From Sacculina carcini (taxonomy: Eukaryota > Arthropoda > Thecostraca > Sacculinidae): DNA of 64,000 bases. The first letter of the stretch is position 1. Each line of letters starts with the position of its first letter. The stretch is from NCBI GenBank assembly GCA_916048095.2, contig OU696583.1:4544750-4608749 (forward strand). The letters are read 5' to 3'. Positions 1 through 14,018 of this stretch are shown one piece after another. Both the position numbers and the translations under genes were made by a program. The notes beneath the pieces are model-generated. The model saw only the letters and a program-made list of their open reading frames with translations, searched no databases and was not told the origin of the DNA.

Positions 1-155
1 TCAATTGGAGATATACTTTGTGTTGGCCTGCAGAATAGAGAGACGTGATAGTGAAGGTATCTGTTAATCATCCCAGTTCACTTCTCCAGTGGTGGCATGT
101 TACAAAACTCCTTTCAATGCGGGAGTAAATGTGTTAAGCGCGTTGAGCGAAACTA

Positions 156-301
156 TTTTCAAGAGCGTAAACCTTTCTTTTCAAGAGCGTAAACCTTTCT
201 TTTCAAGAGCGTAAACCTTTCTTTTCAAGAGCGTAAACCTTTCTTTTCAAGAGCGTAAACCTTTCTTTTCAAGAGCGTAAACCTTTCTTTTCAAGAGCGT
301 A
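156..301. repeat. 22-bp minisatellite
   Basis: Six complete units TTTTCAAGAGCGTAAACCTTTC plus a partial seventh, with no substitutions between units, so recently expanded. Confidence 0.97.
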
Positions 302-2453
302 TCTTCGAGCAAAACCAATTTTGCCCACCCGACAGCTAATGGGCTCGAGGACAGCATGGGTGTTTTTCATGTCACAGTCATCGTGGTGTCACAGCATGGA
401 AGAGGCGAAATGCGGGACGTCGGCTAATGAACAGTCGTTCGGTCACTAGAGAACACCACCCATTCCCGATAGCCTTACACTCCTGTGCGACAACCCGCAC
501 TCAAGGTCTCACCGCCTCCAGTCGTTCTGTAATCGTGGCCGCAGTGTGAAAACTGGCCGGATCCGCAGCACTCGGCACACCTAACCTAACCTCATATTTT
601 GTGGGTACCAAACGACATGCAAACGTCACGCAACATTAAGAGGTGCTTGAGAGAGAGTAAGAGTGAGATTCAACGAGCGATGAGTGCAGAACATGGCGTG
701 TATATTGCTCACATGTGTTTGCAATATCTGTCACATGAGTGTTGCATGCGTCGGCTCTTGCGCTTCATAGGCGCGTGAAAGATGATGTCGTTGAGTGGGT
801 CAGTGGTTCTCACTCGGTACACAATGAAACATACACTCCCTCTCTCTCACACACGGCTGTTATCTCGGTCGTTGTGCACGTGCTTCGAGATGAGCGCGGG
901 AACGACGTGAACATTCAACGCACGGACGACATAACGAAATGGCTCATGGACGACGGAGAATAAAACTCTTGCCCAGCTTGAATAAACAGTTAAAATGACA
1001 CGACCAGCGGGCGGTGCGAGACGCGTCCCTCATTTTGCTGTTTGACGACAACTTGAGCAGTGTGATACACTACCAGTGATAACAGTAAGAGGTCGAGCTA
1101 AAACAAATTACATCAACACATCATGACATTACTGTTAAAACCTCTCTCCATTCTACGCATTATTACGCATTACAGTGATTCGCACATTTCACAGGTGACT
1201 TCATAGCTGAATACCTTGCCTTGGGCTAGATATAAATCGCCTTGGGTTATCAAAACATCTCAAATCCTCGCTAAAAACAGAGATTAAGAACAGTGCAGGA
1301 GCAAACTGTCAATTATTCCAAGCATACAATAATATTGCGACTCTCGCTTTGATAATCCCTGCTCTACAACTGTTCACCTGTAAATACCTGTTCAATATTG
1401 TGCAATTATATACAACATCCGGGCGCGCGTTATAATGAAACGACAGAGATTAGTTAATTAATCCTGATAATCAGCCGCATTGGCCGTGATTACACCTATT
1501 TACACACATATTACAAGGCGATGCGACTTTGATTCAACACAAAGTTCACCGACTCAATATCAACATCAATTAGAATATTTACGTATCATCATGTGTGCAC
1601 GTGTGTGTGTGTGTGTGTGTGTGTTTGTGTACGTTCAATGATGACACATGCATACAGTGAGAGCACGCGACAACCGACACATGGCACTTCCAATGTGAAA
1701 GTGATAGTCAGTCGTGTGTGAAGAAGCGCATGGCAACATGCACACAGACACACACACACACACACACACATTCAAATATAAAGGTAGACAGCGTGGCATC
1801 TGTTTAGCGCGTGAGTTGTGTGCGACATGCAGACAGACAACATGCACACTCTCAGTGCACGCTATCAATAAATTTCATATGAAGAGAAAGTACATGATCG
1901 CGCGGCAAGCGTATCGAATCACTGTGGCTGTGCAGACATTGCGCGAAACTCTATCACACCTGCCGTCCCACACCTTACCGCACCCTCGTGTATGTGTGTG
2001 TGTGTGCGAGTGTGTGCATGATGTGGTGATATTTATGGTGCATTTTCTATATGTTGTCATGCAATTGCATGTGTATTTTATACTACGTGCGTGTACTTTT
2101 CGCCTAAGTCAAAATCTGTATAAATTGGTCAGATTTCGTGTGGTTTACATGACAAAGAATTTGATGCATTGCCAAATGATCGTGGCATGAGCAACAATGC
2201 GTAACTGCACCACTCAGTCGCACGCTTAGCACGTTTTCATTGGGAAATAAGACTCAGTCTGACACGGTGCTGGCGAATGTGCAGAGACGTGTGTGAAGCA
2301 CAGCACATGAGAGCCGAGTGAAGCACAGGTGGCGGTACTGCTGGCCAAATGGCGTGTCAACAACACACGACATTTTTCGCCCGCCGACCGAATTTGACAG
2401 CTGAGTTGATTAACGATTCGACATGACCTCTCGCTCGTTCGCGCACACCATCA

Positions 2454-2489
2454 CACACGCACACACACACACACGCACACACACACACA

Positions 2490-2522
<33 letters not shown>
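2454..2522. repeat. (CA)n microsatellite, interrupted
   Basis: About 69 bp of CA with CG and GA interruptions. A shorter (GT)n at 1601-1624 and (CA)n at 1750-1770 lie upstream. Confidence 0.95.
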
Positions 2523-2524
<2 letters not shown>

Positions 2525-5028
2525 CAGCCCTAACCCACACAAGCACACATACGAAGATACCAAGATACACGAGCGTGCGCTGAGCTTAAGCTCAAAGATA
2601 AACGTGATATGGTGAGCAAAATAGCGACATATTTGTCAGTGTAAGCGAACATTGGTCACCGCTCATTGGTGACTTATTTTCAGAAAAATCCAGTCAAGTA
2701 AAACTGTTCATGTTTGCGCTGCAGCTGAACAAGAACCACAAACACACACACACAAGCGGAAGATAAGCTACGATATGGTGGTCAAACACACGCACATGGA
2801 CATACACATGACAAACATGTGAAAATAATCTGAGATAGTTAACGGTAGCTCATTGCTCAGTGTGTCAACGCTCGCACGAAAGCAAAGTGGGAATAAACCT
2901 AAGTCGAATTGTTTCAAAAAATTCAATGTATGCAAATATACAAAGAAAAGGTGAAGTGTAACAATTTAATAAAATTTCGCTTTCAGCAAGCACAATAGAA
3001 TTTATAGGCAACAAGCACGTTAAGATGCACGGAAAGATGTGGAAAAAGTATTGTGAATACATGATGATGATGGTGAGGATGAGGAATGCTTGTGAACGTG
3101 AATACAAAGGCACACATAATTCTTTGATTTCTGCATAGGTCTAGAATCTAGACTCTAGATGACGTTAAATCTTGAAAATCGCCGTTGTTCTTTGAACGGT
3201 GGATAGCGATTGTGAGAAAACACGAACGTCAAGTGAATCAAGTGAGCACGTTCACTGTTGGAACGTTCAAGTGAATGTGATTTCTTGACGCAGAACTAGT
3301 TGAGCCTCGTTATTGTGAAAAGCAACAGTCGCAAACGGCAAACGTTCATCAAACGCCAACGGCCTGAAATGAGGCAAATGAAGCGTACGAAAGAGCGGAA
3401 TGAGGAGGTGCAGTTTCGAGGAAAGAGCAAAGCGGAAACGCTGAGATACAAATACCAGCCGCCGTCACAACATAGCATGAGCAGCTAATTGAACGTGAAC
3501 ATACACACACACACACATGCATAGATGCAGCCTGTGTTTGGGAAAATCCTAGTCGTTTTCAAAGTGCTCGCCGCCGCCGTCGACTTCACGGTAAAAACGC
3601 AGGCATTGATTCAACCGAAATGACCGCATTAGCATGCGCGCACATTCTCTTCTCTGATCAATAAATCAACATCAAACAAAATCAACTGAATTCCAATTTA
3701 GTTTCAGCAAAAATCGCACAACTGATCATAATTTATCGCAATTTACACTGTCGACGCTCTCAACAAAATCCACAGATGGAAACCGGCCAAGAATAGGATG
3801 AAGTGATTAGCGAACGAGACAGTCACGAATACATCAATGAAACCAAACGTCCAATACTATATGCTGCTCGATGCCCAGATATACATCTGGGCTATCATTC
3901 GCTACAACTCATTAGGCCCACAGCTACATAAACAGTTCATGGAAAAATTTACGATTCCCACGACTTCATGACTTCTGCTCGTCTGCGGTAGGTGAATGTA
4001 TATGTTATTCGCGGCATGATTAAATCTCATGATCAACAAAATATCTGTTGGTGTATAGTTGCCCCTATCCTGTATGTTCAAGGTAGAGCCACGCGAAGCG
4101 TCGGAAATTCACTAGGCGGGAAAACTGCTCAACACTCCATTCTCCTCTTTCTTCAAAATTAAAACAAGATTTATGTAGAGCAACTTATTGATGTGACACC
4201 ACACGCCATCACACAGCGGTGGCCAGCGGGGACTGCGCATATTGCAATCATCAGCCTCCGATTCGCCTCTAACAACCCAATCAGCATATCTGGTATGCTA
4301 GTGACGTCCAAAAATATTGCATACACATGCACACGCAGGCACGCAGTGTGTGTGCAATACGAGGCAGTTGAGTGGGCACGCACACTGAACACGCGACGGT
4401 GTGGTACTGTCAGTGAGCGGCCTGTTGACACGCAACACTGGCGATGACTCGTGGCACGCACGTGCGGCGTGTGGAGCCGCGGCAGTGGCGATGAAAGTGG
4501 CGCGCGGGAATCAGCGGCGCATGCGTTCACACCCACACCGTCTGGTGCACACACGCAATGACTGCTGCACGTACAAGCAAGCTCACTTTACCATAGGGAC
4601 ATACTTGGTCATGGACAGAAAACAACACCGCACAGACGGACACACAAACGCATACACACACATGTAACACACTGACATTAGTAACATCAGTGGTGAAGAC
4701 TCACACGACACGAAACATTCCTATACTCCCATGCATGCGCTGGCGTTCAAAATGAGCCCGTATCAATGAATACCTACATAATAGCTTCTATTTAAACATT
4801 AAAGAACGCATCAAGTATTCTCCCGGTATATTATGTTGATATAGATATACTAGCATGCTTGTATATGAAGGTATACACACAAACGTGTCTCCGGTGAAGC
4901 TTATCCACGATCTCCTATTAGTAGATATACAGGCGGTCTAGGTGGGTTCAACCTGACTCAACAATACAATGAGAAGCAGGAAATCGTCGCATGGGAACAT
5001 ACAATGTGTGATAATCAATCAATATTAA

Positions 5029-6301
5029 TAGGGCTGTCAAAAAAGTAACCTAAAACTCTGAAGAAGTAACTATATTTTCGAGAAAAAGTCACATAAATAA
5101 GTAACCTAAAAATAGCCTATGGGTTTTAATGTTATTATCACTTTTGTATCGCTTTATCACATGTGTATCACGCCTTTGCTGATTAGTGCGCTATATGAAA
5201 TACATGGTTTGTTTTTTGTTTGTTTGTGAACATAAAAAGTAACCTAATAACCTAAAAAAAGTAACCTAAAAATAACCTAACCTACGTGAAAATAACCTAC
5301 AAAAAAGGTCAATTTTTGTTTGCAGTTATGAAGGAAGAAAATACACCAGTCCTTTTCTATTCTCTCCGAGTGGGTACTATTTTTCCACCCTCTCTCCGCT
5401 CTGGTACCATTTCTACAACAAACCACCAAAAGTGACACAATATTATGTGGCTAACGTCGCAAAAAGGAGCATAACCATCAAAATGCAATTTAAAGTGGAA
5501 AGCTCATACAAAAGTAAAATACACTAATTGCAAATGTAAATATGTTTTAGTAATGGTCGCAATAATGTTCTTTATATTGTTTCAATGGGACTATTTATCA
5601 AATATCACGTACTACAGCTTGTATATTAGTGTGAGCGTAAACACTGCATGTGTGAATGCCCCCGTCCTCCCAAATGTAGCACCCTGTGCTCACAGTCTTA
5701 TAAATGTCAAACGTGGGAAAATGGCACTATCTCACGCCCTGAAAATCACGTGCTAATTCCTGTTCAAGTAAATGCGTACTGCCAAGTGCTACAGTGCAGC
5801 ATATGGTAAAGAGAGCTCACACATCCCACGCTCCAAGCATTTCACGACACCCTCCGGTTCGTGGACATTTCCTCAAATGGAATGACACTATCCTGCGTAC
5901 CCAAAAACGTATAAATATCGAGTAGCACAGATATTAAGGTGAATATCAATTGGCCAATCCTAACAGCAGACATTTTGACATTTCTTGATCTTCAGACTTG
6001 ATATTACATCTCTTTTCCTATTTTATCCTCATATATACCGTTTTTGTGCCTCTTATCTGCAAAAAGTCACCAAACTTCGTGATATACTTACCTAATTACA
6101 AAAAAATAACATAAGGTAACCTGACGATAAAAAAGTACCCTAAAAGCAAAAAAAGTAACCTAACGATGAAAAAGTAACTTTTGGTAACCTAATAACTTTT
6201 TTAATAATTATTATACACAACTTTTTCATGCGATTTTAGGTAGCTTATGAAAAAGTGACCTTTAGGTGAAAAAGTAACTATATTAACTTTTGGCAGCCCT
6301 A
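5029..6301 (+). mobile_element. TAGGGCTGTC inverted-repeat element, copy 1
   Basis: 1,273 bp, begins TAGGGCTGTCAAAAAAGTAACC and ends with the inverted TAGGGCTGCCAAAAGTTAATA. Outer parts contain many copies of GTTACTTTTT / AAAAAGTAACCTAA. A clear target duplication is not seen (flanks AATATTAA and ATTATTAT). The middle contains a 67-codon open frame (5553-5756), discussed under the findings. Orientation is opposite to the other two copies. Confidence 0.85.
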
Positions 6302-6543
6302 ATTATTATATTACTCGTAATCACGTCATCCATGCAGTTTTTCGTAGTCACTCAATATTTTAGCTTGATTTGCATCTACAAATTGCAGTATAATTACACA
6401 ACGTTTAATTGCCCTTCAAATCTGAAATCCGCAGACATTCATTTGGAAGATCAGCAGAACAATGTGAGTTGAGTTTTGACATGAGCACAGCGGACAGCGA
6501 ATGAGGCAGGAGTGTGGAAGAAGGGCATTTCTTTTAATAAGTA

Positions 6544-6596
6544 TATTTAATTTATATTAATTTAATTTAATTTAATTTAATTTAATTTATATTTAA
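6544..6596. repeat. (TTTAA)n microsatellite
   Basis: About seven TTTAA units between two TATATTTAATAAGTATATTT-like flanks. Confidence 0.9.
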
Positions 6597-6702
6597 TAAG
6601 TATATTTCTTAACCAGACGCCAGACGGTGATTAGTCAGGGGGTATACAGTGGCTGTCAAGAGCAGCGGTGATATCAGTACGAAAAGTCACAACGCAGGAC
6701 CA

Positions 6703-7110
6703 CACACACACAGACAAGCGTGCACACACACACATACACTTACACACACACACACACACACATACACTTACACACACACACACACACAGGCAAACGTACA
6801 CACACAGGCAAACGTAGACACACAGGCACGTGATTTGTTGCATTATGATTTGGAATTTACATATTTGGATTCATATATAATGTCATATTGAATTGTTTGT
6901 TGTTTTGATGTTGTGCTTTGTTGTTGATTTTACACCGCTGTTACTTGATGCGGAGCTGTGATCCATACTCTTATTGAGTCTGAGCAAATTAAACATTTCT
7001 TTCTTTCTTTCTTTCACAGGCAAACTTACACACACACACACACACACACACAGGCAAACGTACACACACACACACAGGCAAACGTACACACACACACACA
7101 CACACACATT
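6703..7110. repeat. three clusters of (CA)n with GGCAAACGTACACA spacers
   Basis: CA arrays at 6703-6830 and 7024-7110, separated by unique sequence. ACAGGCAAACxTACACACAC recurs in both clusters, a duplicated mixed microsatellite unit. Confidence 0.9.
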
Positions 7111-8635
7111 TAGAAGAACGGTGGCAAGGATGAGCCAGCCGCCCAAAATTACCTGCTCAATAAGAACATTTGGATAATAACAGATGCGACCTTTCCGTTC
7201 ATCTCTTGTTCTGTCTTCGGTTTACTCCCCCTCTCTCTCTCCTCCCTCATTGTCATGTTCACCTCGTCCGCTGTTTAATTGCAGTTCACTTTTGCCGACC
7301 AAATGCCATAGGAAAATGAGAAAACGTTTGTCTGTAGTCATGTGTGTGTATGTATGTATGTGTGTATGTATGTATGTGTACGCGAATGAGAGCAATCAGT
7401 GGTGACTCAAAGGATGTTGGCACACCGCTACTTCAGAAAAAACTTCCCCGCGGAATATGAACAGTAACGGGATGACAATGACATGACTTCGCAATAGAAT
7501 ACATAGGACAAGGAAAAAACCGCGTCGGAAGTCGTGTCTGGTGCCAGCGTTACGTGGCAATGTTCCAATGAAAAATGCACGCTTCAGCAGAACGATTGTA
7601 TATCTCCGAATGGCTTTCCTAACCGGCACAGAGTAAAAATGCACCACATTTTAACAAAGTTGGAGCTTTTCGTCTACCAAAATATCTGCTATTGTGTGGA
7701 TGAATAATGATCAATACCAAAATATATACCTGGAATGAGAGAGAAGCAAAGAAACGAGATCACGCCGAGAATGAGAGCGAAAGACAGGAAGCTCCATTGT
7801 GACGCTCGCTGCGTTGAATTACATTTCGCCGATTGTATCTCGAACAGCTTTCTAGTCGATGAAGAAGTCTTCGAGCGGCGGCTCTGACACGCTCGCCAGC
7901 GGTCATATGATGACGTCACACAAATCTCGCGCTCTTCATCTGTGTCTCCTGGCTCTTGCACGCGTCGGTCAGCACGCATACACACACAAACGCACACACG
8001 CACAGACAGAAGAGAAAGCCACCCCGGGCAGACACAACACACATTCCCATGCAACGTGGACCAGTGTTTAGGTAAACACGCACTCGCGCACACAAGCGCG
8101 CGCAGGCCCACCCGAGCAGACACACAAGCGCACGCAAACACGCATTCTCACTGCTACGCTCCACAATGCAATGATGGATGAGAACACAGAAGCCGAATAC
8201 GAGAAATAGCGGACCACGAGAGCAAATAAAAGCCATGGCAGGATAAATATGGCGAGTATAAATGCTTGCGTGTCCTTGTAATATGCAAACACTAGTAGAT
8301 ATAAGGCTGGAAAACACGTGAAGCGCTGCAAGAAATACAAGTCAGAATGGATAAATCTACCAAATCAAAACCACTTTTCTAAACAAAAATGAGTTCTGGT
8401 TTAAGTAAACAAATGATATCCTGGTTTTCAACGAAGCAGAATTTGATGGTGTCTGACATAATGCAATAGGCAATTCCAATGGTCTAACTTCAATTAGAGA
8501 CTCAAACGAAAACGCCCTGGTTGACAACGTCCTTGGTGAATACAACAATGCCACTCATTGAATGCCTATCAGATATACAAGAGCTGCGTTTGTGTTGATA
8601 CGCTGAATCACACACTTGATGCTCTCAATAAACAT

Positions 8636-8683
8636 CTTTTCCAACAATGCACCATACACAGCTTTTCCAACAATGCACCATAC
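8636..8683. repeat. 26-bp tandem duplication
   Basis: CTTTTCCAACAATGCACCATAC occurs twice in tandem with a 26-bp period. Recent slippage or duplication. Confidence 0.9.
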
Positions 8684-9498
8684 CATATGCAGCTTCGAAA
8701 ATGGATCTCGTACGTGCAGATGGCGACGGTAACACGATCTTAAAAGATCTGAATTGAACTACCGTGCTCAATCGTAAGAGCAATGACGGTGATACACACA
8801 CAGGCGCAAACACACGCACCAATACACATATATACACATACATCCCGTTACTATCAATTGAGTGAAGTTGATAAGCACCAATAAACGTCGTCGTCATAAT
8901 TCCGAGGCATGTCCTCAGTGATGAATTATTATCATATCGTCCGAATCATAACCGCATTAAGCCAGCGAATACACCACAAATATATATAATTAAAGCAAAT
9001 GTATATTAGATATACGACTGTGAGGTCACAGACTGTGTTAGTGAAGTATCATGAACAGTTTTATTCAAGCGTCCCAATTGGTTCAGAATATATTTTGAAA
9101 AAAATCTCAACTGAACATTAACCCAATCTTTAGCACCTGTGTTCACAGTCCTCCGCCACTAATCGACGAGCGTGCCACTCTAGCATGGCCTCAAATTAAT
9201 TCACATCAGCATACCATAATCTTTTAAATCAGTTTTGTTTTGTGAGTCAAGACATCTTCAAATGAAAAAAGATAGCACCTCGGAAAATTAATAAGACGAC
9301 ACGAACACATCTACACTCTATAGCAGTGTTCCGTAACCTTTGGGGAACTTCACACTGGTGCGGAATGGAGAGGCAAGCGGATTGAGGAATCAAGCGTATG
9401 ATACAAAAAGTGTGTGCATTTATCAATCCAAATTCGTACGATTTCCAAATACGATTTCCGTTTCTATTCACTTTCTGATTCAATTTGATGTAACTGAA

Positions 9499-9504
9499 TT
9501 TATT
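9499..9504 (-). terminator. polyadenylation signal AATAAA for the RhoGEF gene
   Basis: On the minus strand AATAAA occurs 109 bp after the stop codon of the terminal exon. It is the first canonical hexamer downstream in a short AT-rich 3' UTR. The cleavage site itself cannot be seen. Confidence 0.4.
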
Positions 9505-9612
9505 GGATTTATCAGCGCTGCTTTGGTAAATGAATAGTAAATTCATTAAGACGTGGGGAACCAGAGAAAAAAGAGTGCGGACTACCGCTCTACCGTGATG
9601 TATCATTATCTA

Positions 9613-10058
9613 CTAAATCGGCCTATTATCCACCGACACCGCTAGGCCACGATGTGAGAGCATATCTGCTCGGCGCACCTGATTTTTGCCGTCGACGCGT
9701 CCCAGAGTGTGGCTGTGCAGTAGGGGCGACAGATAGGACGTGCTTTTGCGTCGAGGCTTGCTCGGCGGCACATCGTACAAACACTCGTTGGCCTGGCTGA
9801 TTTTCGCCTGTCGGACGGCCGTCACGCTACATTTGCGCTTGTGTTTGAGTGTCGAGTCGTAATCGCACTCGGGGTCCGACTGCACCTCGCGAAACTCCTC
9901 GCGTCGCTGCCGCATGCGCGCCGGAGTTTTGAAGGCGAACCGTCGCCGCGGCTTGGGGGACGTGCTAGGACTGGCCACCGGACTGTTGAGAGGACTCAGC
10001 GACTGCAGCTTCTGTTTCCAGTTGCCGAACATGGTGTAGACCATCGAGCACGTGGTCA
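9613..10058 (-). CDS. RhoGEF (ECT2/Pebble-like) terminal exon with basic C-terminal tail and stop
   Basis: Terminal coding exon on the minus strand, 446 nt: two bases, 147 codons and the stop TAG at 9615-9613. The proposed acceptor is CTGCACTTGTAG|TG; an alternative start further inside, at CTGCAG|TCGCTG, is possible. The protein is rich in Ser, Pro and basic residues: SPLNSPVASPSTSPKPRRR, then FAFKTPARMRQRREEF, later PPSKPRRKSTSYLSPLLHSH. ECT2 proteins end in a basic tail with a similar AFSFSKTPKRALRRA block after the PH domain, which is why I prefer ECT2 over other RhoGEFs. GC content and codon use are clearly higher than in the AT-rich flanks, as expected for real coding sequence. The frame is long (148 codons upstream of any stop) and free of simple repeat. 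A polyadenylation signal lies about 110 bp beyond the stop. Many SP/TP sites suggest phosphorylation by proline-directed kinases (inference). Confidence 0.65.
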
Positions 10059-10929
10059 CTACAAGTGCAGGTACTGGCCGAAATAATGAGGAATTTCAAC
10101 CGGTAAAAAGATCACCGATGTACACCGCAGGAGACGAGCTAGTGGGCAAGACTATGATACACCTCCGACGACAGATAATCACTTCAACTCAAGCAGGTTG
10201 ACAGCGCAATTCACGTCGTAGGAGTGGTGCGGACACCTTCATTATGCGTCCGATGGGCATATATTGGTCGTTTCACAAGCACTCAGAGGACACGTGGATT
10301 CATCGATTTACACCGATTGATTGTAGAACACTTGAAATGCACCAACAAGCGAACACAAACACACACACATACACGCTCTCACAGCACACACACCCACACA
10401 CGTCAGCACTCAGCACACGACTGAAGCGGCACAATGCGACGGTGGCACTGCTGTGGTGGCGCCTCTGTATTATTGGCGTCGACACGAGACGCACGCGAGC
10501 GCCCGGAGACTTCAATTCCACAGAGAAAAACAACCCGACAGTCGGCACTCATCGCAGGGGTATTCCGCTGTCCAGAATGAAACTCATCGCATACTAGCCA
10601 ATACTTGGGAATCGGAAATCCTCTTTGGTCTCATTATTGTCAACACTAATATGAAAATTGTTATCAAGTAAATCAACAAGAATGGCAAACAAAATACAAA
10701 TGTGAAAACAGTGGATGCAAAAACAGTAGGAAAATAGACTGCCAAATTTATATGATTAATTGTGAAAAGGACACATTTTATGAGCATGGTGACAATACAT
10801 GACTACCTCTCATTTCTACTGATACGCTCATTGTACAAAACTCTCACCCATCACATTGTGATTCAAAGTGAGGCATATATATTTATTTATTAATTATCCA
10901 TTTTGCAAATTGCCTATAGTTGTACATTG

Positions 10930-10935
10930 TGTGTT

Positions 10936-10998
<63 letters not shown>

Positions 10999-11466
10999 CG
11001 TAGCATATAGCATATTAGCATATAAAAACGTAGCATATTGTATCTAATTAGTGAGCAGTTCTGCCTGTGAATAAATTAGACAAGTTGTCGTCAACTGCAG
11101 AATATATAACTAAAAATCAAACTCCATGTAGAATAAAGGTTGATTTTATGGAAGCAAGCGTGAGTATTTTAGAAAAATAAAAACAATTATAATCGGGCAA
11201 CAAACATACGTTGTCCTCATAACATATGAGACAGTTCAATTATTTCCAAATCTAACAGCCTCAATCCGTCAATAATTAATAGGGCGGTGCTCAATGCGAG
11301 TAGGTGACAGTATTTGTCACCGACACACTGCTCTATAGCATATAGTATTGTTTACGCTAGGCGGAATCTTGTTTTGACGAGGAAAACAGCATTACACAAG
11401 TCAACCAGCAAACTGCTGCGTGTTGTGCTTGATGATCGTTTGTCGGAAATTATTTCTCTCTCTCTC

Positions 11467-11544
<78 letters not shown>
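10930..11544. repeat. two long (GT)n microsatellites
   Basis: Pure or nearly pure GT at 10938-10996 and 11468-11543, separated by AT-rich unique sequence. Confidence 0.95.
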
Positions 11545-11547
<3 letters not shown>

Positions 11548-13386
11548 TAGGAGATTTGTTGCCGATGTCTGTCGGCGAGGTTTTTTCTAATGCAGTCGCC
11601 TAAAATATTTGTACCTTGTGTGACCTTGCTTGACCTTGGCATACGCGCAATGTCTGGTTTCAACTCTGTGCAGGCATTTGAGACGCAGCGAAGACGTCGC
11701 TGCCGCACCCGACGTGAACGGTTTAATTTTCGCCAATGTTTTGCGGCGTAAATTCCACGCGTTGCGACATTCATTGTCTTAGTGATTGAATTCGCGATCA
11801 GATTTAATGTTGTTTTCATCTGGCAGACCTGATTAGATATTCGTCGTGGGTGAGACTGCCTAGACAGACTTGGGGCGATGCCTTGAAGGTTTGCGATGTC
11901 TTGGTTTATATTCCGACTGTGTGTTTTGGCGTTTATGTGGACGACATACACCTGAGATTGCACATCAATGGAGCTGAGTTGAAGGATTTACAACACTGGC
12001 GCACCGCGTCTGATTCTAATGCGTGAGCATTAAGTGCATTGCCATATTTCAGCTTACCAAACAACGAAAACACACCACTTGATCGAAATTTGATGTTCAC
12101 AAAGCTCTTTGATGGTTTGTTTGGTGAACAGGTAGACTGTTATGACTCATTCGACAGTCATACAGGAACTAACGAAACGTCATTGCGACTGAAAATAGCG
12201 CGTGACGATTTGCTTAACGTGGAAAGACCAATGTTGTGGCACTCGCTATAATGGTGAATAAAACGTACAGAAAAACCCGCTGACTTCATTTGATGATCGT
12301 CTGCAAATCCCTTTGGGCACATCAGCGCTTTGATGACCACTTCGCGAATGGAGAAAACACGAATGCCTTCCTAATGTTCATGTTTGGTGCGCTGTGTGTT
12401 CATGTAGAATTGTGTGTGACGCGAACGTGCGATGTTTGCTTTTTACCAATCATTTTTGTAGCATGTCATGAGATATTCGTGCAGTACAACTATTCAATAG
12501 TAAACCGCCTTGCACACACGCCAGCATACGAACATGCACCCATGTAGCAAAGCTCACAAAAAAGCACTTTAATGAAAACAAAATTACACTTAAACAAAAT
12601 CCAGAGTATGACCATTTCAACAGTAGAATCGGTTTAAGATATCAACAATTTCCACTTGTGAAAATTAGTTGAAACTAAATATTAGAAAATCTGGTCTGAT
12701 TCACCCTCGTGTGATCGGCTATATGTATGTATGTAAATGTGTATGTGTGTGTTTTTGGAGGCAGTAGAAGGAGGGGAATGGAAACATCGTTGACAATTAC
12801 AGAGATGCAGCGAGAGCGGGGGAGCAGGACGACAAAAATGAGAAGGGCAGAGGTGCCTCACGCTCAATGGTACGTGCTGGGAGGAGCAGTGATCGTGGTC
12901 ACGGGTCAAACGGCTTCAATACTCTTGATACGGTGGTTACATACACCACTTACACACACCCACACACATGCACACATACACACAGCAGTGTACAGCACAA
13001 ACATGTTAGCTAGAAAAACTTCCTAATGACCAAAATATGCCCAGCAAATACAACTGAATAGGTTAAGGATGCTACAAAAACTAGTCTCCGATTTCCTACT
13101 GAATTAGTTTCCAAGTTGACAGCTGTTTCAAACAGCCTTTAACTACATACGTTTAAAAACCAACCCATCTGATAATGATACAAATATACTCTGTGTTATA
13201 CAGATAAATTGCCTTACATACAGTGATGCACATAGATTTGTAGGAACATTTCAAAAATTGGTGCTCTGTATTTGTGATTTGAATAGAATTAAATGCATGA
13301 TCAGTTCTTCTGGCGATTGCTGAATGCTGCTTATAGTCTGCTGCCTCATGTAAACGTTCATGTTATTGCTGTTGTTTTCGATTCAG

Positions 13387-13531
13387 CTCGACTGGCTGGC
13401 GACGACGGTTCGACCCCACGACAGCACCAAATACCACGCCATTGCTGACACGTCCACCCTCGCCTGTCGCTACCCGTCCTACCCAGCTACGATAGAGATC
13501 GTCTTCAACAACTTTGCTTCCTCCACTATTT
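13387..13531 (+). CDS. orphan candidate exon, plus strand, unknown product
   Basis: A 145-nt GC-rich open stretch preceded by a strong acceptor (TGCTGTTGTTTTCGATTCAG). It reads LDWLATTVRPHDSTKYHAIA, then DTSTLACRYPSYPATIEIVF, and runs into a (GT)n array, where ATTT|GTGTAT could serve as donor. Base composition differs sharply from the surrounding repeats. I do not recognise the protein. It lies inside an intron of the minus-strand RhoGEF gene, so it would be a nested gene, a remnant or chance. Confidence 0.22.
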
Positions 13532-13545
13532 GTGTATGTATCCAT

Positions 13546-13817
13546 GTGTGTGTGTGTATGTGTGTGTTCTTGTATGTGTGTGTTCGTGTGGGTGTGTGTG
13601 TGTGCGTGTATGTGCAGTGGTGTGGTGGTGGGTAAGTGATGTGATGGGTAAGTCGGCCCCCGGAGCTGTGCGTGTCCATAATACCGCACCTAATCACAGT
13701 TTGCGTCCGGAAGACTGCAAACCCTCGTCAAACCTTACAACCCTTGTACCGGCACGTAAACTGGCTCTTGTGTATGTGCGTCTGGGTGTGTGTATTTGTG
13801 TATGTATGTATGTGTGT

Positions 13818-13858
<41 letters not shown>

Positions 13859-13972
13859 GAGGACAGTACAGCGATTAACAAGAGCCACTCTACATGATTG
13901 TTAGTCGAAGAGCTTGTTGTTTTCGCTCGGTGTATCACTTTTTGCTCACAACACACGCGCACACACACACAT

Positions 13973-14018
<46 letters not shown>
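13546..14018. repeat. mixed (GT)n, (CA)n and (TA)n arrays
   Basis: GT-rich 13546-13615 and 13780-13857; then CA (13961-13983), TA (13984-14004) and TG (14005-14018) in a row, a perfect inverted CA-TA-TG arrangement. Confidence 0.93.

Larger units (their letters stand above)
1..9498. other. 3' flank of the RhoGEF gene, no supported gene
   Basis: Apart from the repeats listed separately (minisatellite at 156, (CA)n stretches near 1.6, 2.45, 6.7 and 7.0 kb, inverted-repeat element at 5029-6301), I see only short unconnected open frames, such as 74 codons at 739-963 and 62 codons at 3300-3488. They lack splice context or family resemblance. A CCTAACCTAACC stretch at about 580-592 resembles two arthropod telomere units but also the tail of the SINE described at 40.1 kb. 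AT-rich and unremarkable from 8.9 to 9.5 kb. Confidence 0.5.

Noticed and set aside
580..592. Interstitial telomere repeat CCTAACCTAACC
   Set aside because: Only two units, and the SINE tail in this genome has the same motif.
3872..3893. Small hairpin GCCCAGAT-ATAC-ATCTGGGC
   Set aside because: Perfect 8-bp stem, but an isolated short palindrome is expected by chance in 64 kb and has no context.
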